Below are positions 22,032 to 25,856 of a stretch of 25,856 nucleotides of DNA, piece by piece. The stretch comes from SZUA-442 sp963753185. GTDB lineage: Bacteria > Actinomycetota > Acidimicrobiia > Spongiisociales > UBA5794. The notes below the pieces were generated by a model. The model ran no database searches. It saw only the letters and a program-made list of their open reading frames with translations, and was not told the DNA's origin. Every line of letters begins with the position of its first letter. Within the stretch, counting starts at the first letter, position 1. The translations under genes were made by a program, and so were the position numbers. The stretch spans positions 1 to 25,856 of the forward strand of contig CAVWBO010000004.1 in the NCBI GenBank assembly GCA_963753185.1. Direction: 5' to 3'.

Positions 22032-23188
22032 AGTCCCTCACGATCGCGTACGTCGCCCTCCTCCGCCTCGTGCGGGACCGGTCGAACATCTTCTTCGTGT
22101 TCATCCTCCCCATCGGGATCATCCTCATCATCGGGGCCCAGTTCGGGGGTGGCTTCACGCCGACGCTCGGCGTCGTCGTCGCGGACGGTGCCGGCGCCCT
22201 CGGAGAAGACCTTGCGGTGGCGATCGAGGCGAGGGGCGACGTCGACGTTGTTCGATACGGGGGCTCGAGCAGCGTCGTCACGGCTGTCGAGCGGGGCAAC
22301 GTCCAGGCAGCCATCGTGATCCCTGACGGATACGATGCGACGTTGCGAGCGGGCGGCGTGGCGGACGTCGGCTACTACTCCCGACCGGACGCGGCCGTCT
22401 ACCAGACCATCATCAGGGCGGAGGTGTCCGATCAGGCCTCCCTCGTGCGTGCCGCGCGGTTCGCCGCGGCCGAGCAAGGCGTTGCGTTCGATGCGGCGCT
22501 CGCCACCGCCGTCGCTGCGAACGATGCGGTGGCTGGGGTCACGGTGCAGCAGGAGACCACAGGGAGCGCCCTCTTCCCTGCCTCCATCGGCCAATACGGC
22601 CTCGGGGCGTCGTCCCAACTCGTGCTGTTCATGTTCCTCACGGGCCTGACGGGTTCCGCAGCGCTCATCGAGACGCGCAGGCTCGGGGTGGCGAGCCGGA
22701 TGCTGTCCACCCCCACGACTGCGGGCACCGTCGTCACGGGTGAGGGGCTTGGCCGGTACGCCGTGGTGATGCTGCAAGGCCTCTACATCCTGTTCGCCAC
22801 GCTTCTCCTGTTCCAGGTCAACTGGGGAGATCCGCTTGGGGCGGCGGCGGTGATGGTGGTCTTCGGCGCCGTATGCGCGGGTGCCGCCATGCTGATGGGC
22901 ACGCTGTTCAAGAACGATCAGCAGGCAGGCGGCGTCAGCATCATCCTGGGCATCGGTCTCGCCGCCCTCGGAGGGTGCATGATCCCGATCGAGCTCTTCT
23001 CCGACACCATGCAGAAGGTGGCCCACATCACACCGCACGCCTGGGCGCTCGACGCATTCGCCGTGCTCGTGCGCGAGGACGGCACCGTTGCGGACATCCT
23101 TCCCGAGCTCGCGGTGCTCGGGGGCTTCGCCATCGTGCTGATCGGCATCAGCGGCTTCCGCCTCAGGCGGGCGATGTCCACGACCTGA
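22028..23188 (+). CDS. ABC-2 family permease 2
   Basis: A 386-residue paralogue of the preceding permease with the same plan: N-terminal helix (IFFVFILPIGIILIIGAQF), extracellular domain, then about five helices from QLVLFMFLTGLTGSAALI. The loop IETRRLGVASRMLSTPTTAG corresponds to the family's conserved cytoplasmic loop. GTG 22028 overlaps the TGA of permease 1 (GTGA), fixing the start. It probably forms a heterodimer with permease 1, energised by the upstream ATPase. Repeat cluster 2 begins 6 bases after its stop. Confidence 0.94.
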   Translation: MKSLTIAYVALLRLVRDRSNIFFVFILPIGIILIIGAQFGGGFTPTLGVVVADGAGALGEDLAVAIEARGDVDVVRYGGSSSVVTAVERGNVQAAIVIPDGYDATLRAGGVADVGYYSRPDAAVYQTIIRAEVSDQASLVRAARFAAAEQGVAFDAALATAVAANDAVAGVTVQQETTGSALFPASIGQYGLGASSQLVLFMFLTGLTGSAALIETRRLGVASRMLSTPTTAGTVVTGEGLGRYAVVMLQGLYILFATLLLFQVNWGDPLGAAAVMVVFGAVCAGAAMLMGTLFKNDQQAGGVSIILGIGLAALGGCMIPIELFSDTMQKVAHITPHAWALDAFAVLVREDGTVADILPELAVLGGFAIVLIGISGFRLRRAMSTT

Positions 23189-23194
23189 TGCCGT

Positions 23195-23554
23195 CTCCCC
23201 CCTTGGCGGGAGATGCCCGAACCATGCTTCCTTCTCCCCTTTGGGGGAGATGCCGAGCCATGCTTCCTTCTCCCCTTTGGGGGAGATGCCCGAAGGGCAG
23301 AGGGGGGACCGCGGTGCGGGAGGCGTCCGTCGAGCGGCGCTGTCGGCACTGCGGCCCTCTCTGCGTCGCTTCGCTCCGCGTCTCTCCCGTGGGGAGAGAC
23401 AAAGCAGGAAGGCCCTCTCTGCGTCGCTTCGCTCCGCGTCTCTCCCGCGGGGAGAGACGATGTGGTGCTCGCTGCGCTCGCTCATCTCTCCTTCTCCCCT
23501 TTGGGGGAGATGCCCGAAGGGCAGAGGGGGGAGCCGCGACGCGGGAGGCGTCCG
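23195..23554 (+). repeat. Intergenic hairpin-repeat cluster 2 (families A and B)
   Basis: A hairpins are at 23195-23212 (altered), 23234-23249, 23270-23285 and 23494-23509. B hairpins are at 23380-23400 (loop GTG) and 23438-23458 (loop GCG), each preceded by GGCCCTCTCTGCGTCGCTTC. The link GCTCGCTGCGCTCGCTC lies at 23467-23483. The order is A, A, A, B, B, link, A, all in the same direction as cluster 1. The first two A copies are truncated before the second hairpin is complete. The cluster lies between the ABC-2 operon and the hydrolase gene; no gene is seen in it. Confidence 0.9.
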
Positions 23555-23596
23555 TCGAGCGGCGCTCTCGGACCGCGACCCCACCACAATGGCGTC

Positions 23597-24508
23597 ATGA
23601 CCGAGATCGTACGAAGACCCGCCGTCATCGCGGCCGGAGGTGTGATCCTCGCCTGCGTGTGGGTGCTCCTGACGAACTGGGGTCCCGTCGCCGCGGGACA
23701 TCCGACGTACCTCGCTCTCTACGTCGGTCTGCTCCTGGTCGCCGTCGCCACGATCGGGTTCGCCACATGGAGGCGGTCCACGGCGAGGCGGCTCTGGCCC
23801 TCCATCGTCGGTGCGGTCGTGCTGGTGGTCCTCACCGTCGCTGCGGTGTGGCTCTCCCCGTTCGGGGCGACCGACGTCGCGCTCGACGCGCTCGAGGGAT
23901 CTGCGACGGTGACGGTCACGGAATCCGCCACGAGGATCACCCTCGACCCGGTCGTTGGCCCGGGCTCCGTCGGCTTGGTCTTCTACCCGGGAGCGCGAGT
24001 TGACGCACGCGCCTACGCCAATGTCCTTCTCCCGCTCGCGGAGGCAGGCCACCGGGTCGTGATCATCAAGGAACCGCTCGGTATCGCCTTCCTTGCCGCC
24101 GGCGCGGCCGAGTCCGTGGCCGCGGCGGCTCCCGACGTGGAGCTGTGGGTCGTGGGTGGCCACTCCCTCGGAGGTGTGGTCGCGTCCACCAACGCCGACG
24201 GTGGGAGCTTCTACGGGCTTCTGCTGTACGCCTCCTATCCGGTGGGGAGCATCGCCGATGCCGATGTCACCGTCTCGTCGATATACGGGCTCGACGACGG
24301 GATCGCCGCACCGTCGACCATCGAGGCCTCTGCTGCCGACCTCCCCTCCGACGCTGTGCTCGTCCCGATCGAGGGCGCCATCCACTCGTTCTTCGGCGAC
24401 TACGGCGACCAGCCGGGCGATGGCGAGCCGGGTGTGTCCAGGGAACAGGCCCAGGCGGAGATCGTTGCCGCCACACTCGACCTCCTGGCAAGGACCGCCA
24501 ACCGCTGA
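23597..24508 (+). CDS. Membrane-anchored alpha/beta hydrolase
   Basis: A 303-residue protein with three N-terminal helices (about residues 8-28, 40-58 and 68-87: VIAAGGVILACVWVLL, YLALYVGLLLVAVATIGF, IVGAVVLVVLTVAAVWL) followed by an external alpha/beta-hydrolase domain. GLVFYPGARVDARAY gives the oxyanion strand, GGHSLGGVVAS the nucleophile Ser, YGLDDG a candidate acid and EGAIHSFFGDYG the candidate His. It resembles the Abhydrolase_5 group; the substrate is unknown. ATG 23597 has no SD, but CACAAT ends 6 bases before it, so it may be leaderless. The frame is open upstream through the repeats, and an automatic start at 23213 would be wrong. It is flanked by repeat clusters on both sides. Confidence 0.9.
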   Translation: MTEIVRRPAVIAAGGVILACVWVLLTNWGPVAAGHPTYLALYVGLLLVAVATIGFATWRRSTARRLWPSIVGAVVLVVLTVAAVWLSPFGATDVALDALEGSATVTVTESATRITLDPVVGPGSVGLVFYPGARVDARAYANVLLPLAEAGHRVVIIKEPLGIAFLAAGAAESVAAAAPDVELWVVGGHSLGGVVASTNADGGSFYGLLLYASYPVGSIADADVTVSSIYGLDDGIAAPSTIEASAADLPSDAVLVPIEGAIHSFFGDYGDQPGDGEPGVSREQAQAEIVAATLDLLARTANR

Positions 24509-24515
24509 GTCCTTG

Positions 24516-25224
24516 TCCTTCTCCCCCTTTGGGGGAGATGCCCGAAGGGCAGAGGGGGGAGCTACGAGCCGCGGGAGGCGTCTGTCAGAACTGCGGCCCT
24601 CTCTGCGTCGCTGCGCTCCGCGTCTCTCCCGCGGGGAGAGACAGCATTGGGCTCGCTGCGCTCGCTCCACCCTTCCTTCTCCCCCTTTGGGGGAGATGCC
24701 CGGAGGGCAGAGGGGGGAGTGCGGTGCGGGAGGCGTCTGTCAGAACTGCGGCCCTCTCTGCGTCGCTGCGCTCCGCGTCTCTCCCCGCGGGGAGAGACGA
24801 GCAGGAGCCCTCTCTGCGTCGCTGCGCTCCGCGTTCTCTCCCGTCGGGGAGAGACAGCATTGGGCTCGCTGCGCTCGCTCCACCCTTCCTTCTCCCCCTT
24901 TGGGGGAGATGCCCGAAGGGCAGAGGGGGGAGCCGCGACCGCGGGAGGCGTCTCAGAACTGCGGCCCTCTCTGCGTCGCTTCGCTCCGCGTCTCTCCCGC
25001 GGGGAGAGACGAAGCAGGAAGGCCCTCTCTGCGTCGCTGCGCTCCCGCGTCTCTCCCGCGGGGAGAGACAGCATTGGGCTCGCTGCGCTCGCTCCACCCT
25101 TCCTTCTCCCCCTTGGGGGAGATGCCCGAAGGGCAGAGGGGGGAGTGGGGTGCGGGAGGCGTCTGTCAGAACTGCGGCCCTCTCTGCGTCGCTGCGCTCC
25201 CGCGTCTCTCCACGGGGAGAGACG
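24516..25224 (+). repeat. Intergenic hairpin-repeat cluster 3 with about 214-base higher-order units
   Basis: This is the most regular array. A hairpins are at 24521-24537, 24679-24695, 24892-24908 and 25106-25121. B hairpins are at 24622-24642, 24777-24798, about 24834-24855, 24990-25010, 25049-25069 and 25204-25223. The link GGGCTCGCTGCGCTCGCTCC comes before each of the last three A copies. The order is A-B-link, A-B-B-link, A-B-B-link, A-B. A-to-A distances are 158, 213 and 214 bases; the longer units hold two B copies. Stems are conserved while loops vary (TTT/TT in A; GCG, CG-rich or AC-type in B). It lies between the hydrolase and the next membrane gene; no gene is supported inside. Confidence 0.92.
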
Positions 25225-25236
25225 GAGGCCTTTCGC

Positions 25237-25261
25237 GGCTATGCGGGTTGCTGGCATAGCC
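25237..25261. promoter_or_regulatory. Perfect 8-base inverted repeat at the start of the last gene
   Basis: GGCTATGC (25237-25244) and GCATAGCC (25254-25261) form a perfect inverted repeat with a 9-base spacer, ending 9 bases before ATG 25271. TAGCCT (25257-25262) inside the right arm matches a TANNNT -10 box at leaderless spacing. It could be an operator or, if transcribed, a hairpin near the start codon. Confidence 0.5.
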
Positions 25262-25270
25262 TCCTGCGGT

Positions 25271-25856
25271 ATGGATGAGACCCCCACACCCTCTCGGACG
25301 ATGCGCGCCCGTACGGGCATGCTCCCTGTCGTCCTGTGGGCGTTCGGGTTCGCCACGACCCTGCTCCTGATCGGCATGTGGGGGCGGGCCGTCACCGTCG
25401 ATTCGGGCACGATCCAGGACACCGCTGCGACCGTCATCGACAGCGACCTCGCCACCGAGCGCGTCTACGCATGGCTCGAGAGCGGTGTGGAGGTGGCGAT
25501 CGGAGGTGACTCCGAGTCTGCCCGCGGCGTGGCTGCGGCGGTGGCCGAGCGACCCGAGTTCTCACACGCCGTCGACGTGATCGTCACCGACTTCATCGAC
25601 GGGCTCTTCGCCGCCCCGGGCGAGGACACAGAAGTCAGGGTCGAGGATGCACTCACGCCGCTCGTGCCGGTGATCGCTGCCGAGGCCCAGCGTCGGGAGG
25701 TGCCGATCGAACCGGACCGGCTTGCGAGCGCCCTCGACACCGCGTCTGTGATCGAGCTCGATACGGGCGAGGCCGCCTCGGTGGTCGGGGCCGTCACCGA
25801 GGCACGCACGTTCATCACGCAGGTCGTGATGCTCGCGGCGTTCCTGCTCCTGACAA
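25271..25856 (+). CDS. Membrane protein, partial (runs off the right edge)
   Basis: At least 195 residues with no stop before the window end. A short N-terminus (MDETPTPSRTMRARTG) leads into a helix (MLPVVLWAFGFATTLLLIG, about residues 17-35). An external domain follows, rich in Asp, Glu, Ala and Val, about residues 42-180, with no motif I recognise; a second helix then begins (VVMLAAFLLLT). ATG 25271 is the first start after repeat cluster 3 and has no SD; a perfect inverted repeat with a TANNNT box lies just upstream. The layout (helix, large external part, helices) resembles membrane proteins of unknown function in actinobacteria. No function is proposed. Confidence 0.8.
   Translation, partial: MDETPTPSRTMRARTGMLPVVLWAFGFATTLLLIGMWGRAVTVDSGTIQDTAATVIDSDLATERVYAWLESGVEVAIGGDSESARGVAAAVAERPEFSHAVDVIVTDFIDGLFAAPGEDTEVRVEDALTPLVPVIAAEAQRREVPIEPDRLASALDTASVIELDTGEAASVVGAVTEARTFITQVVMLAAFLLLT

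Noticed and set aside
21869..24670. 933-codon minus-strand frame
   Set aside because: It runs antisense through permease 2, repeat cluster 2 and the hydrolase; it is open because of GC bias and stop-poor repeats.
24516..25224. CRISPR array
   Set aside because: The repeats are composite, unequal in spacing and adjacent without unique spacers of constant length; no cas gene is visible.
24093..25278. Plus-strand frames of 377-388 codons and minus-strand frames of 170-297 codons over cluster 3
   Set aside because: They consist largely of repeat translations in arbitrary frames and overlap the hydrolase in the wrong frame.

Overview
The window is high-GC bacterial DNA, most likely from an actinomycete-type organism (Actinomycetota, possibly Acidimicrobiia; inferred, not proven). 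The reasons are dense G/C-rich codon use, many GTG starts, some starts with no Shine-Dalgarno (SD) but a TANNNT-like -10 box a few bases upstream (leaderless style), an LLM-family (F420-type) oxidoreductase, a cyclic-nucleotide-binding patatin and a tRNA-Gly with an encoded CCA.

Region 1 (1-10164) is a catabolic gene neighbourhood. A minus-strand operon (2462 down to 1) encodes a dinucleotide-binding oxidoreductase, a dihydrodipicolinate-synthase-family lyase/aldolase and an ornithine-cyclodeaminase-family protein that runs off the left edge. Next come a TetR regulator and a SnoaL-like (dehydratase-type) protein on the minus strand, divergent from a VOC/epimerase-like protein and an EamA exporter. 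A plus-strand operon follows: an ATC-hydrolase-like protein, an old-yellow-enzyme/2,4-dienoyl-CoA-reductase-type flavoprotein and an MDR dehydrogenase. A convergent SDR dehydrogenase closes the region. Three promoter regions carry the same 14-bp palindromic pattern, GTACY-N4-RGTAC, which suggests one regulon under the local TetR. The substrate is unknown; the enzyme types recall steroid/bile-acid-like or unsaturated acyl/cyclic substrate breakdown.

Region 2 (10165-13812) holds a small two-helix membrane protein, a Thr-rich lipoprotein, an SRPBCC protein, a proline-iminopeptidase-like hydrolase and tRNA-Gly(CCC). Several genes between 1 and 12.7 kb look frameshifted by one base, some at short homopolymers, so either the assembly is imperfect here or genes are decaying.

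Region 3 (13874-19109) has an ABC exporter with a C-terminal cNMP-binding domain, an LLM oxidoreductase, a patatin-like phospholipase with an N-terminal cNMP-binding domain and a small membrane protein.

Region 4 (19110-25856) has an ABC-2 exporter operon (ATPase plus two permeases), a membrane-anchored alpha/beta hydrolase and the start of another membrane protein. All the long intergenic gaps here are filled by arrays of two hairpin-forming repeat families (called A and B), in one orientation, with stems conserved and loops varying. They are the most unusual structure in the window and create many false open frames.
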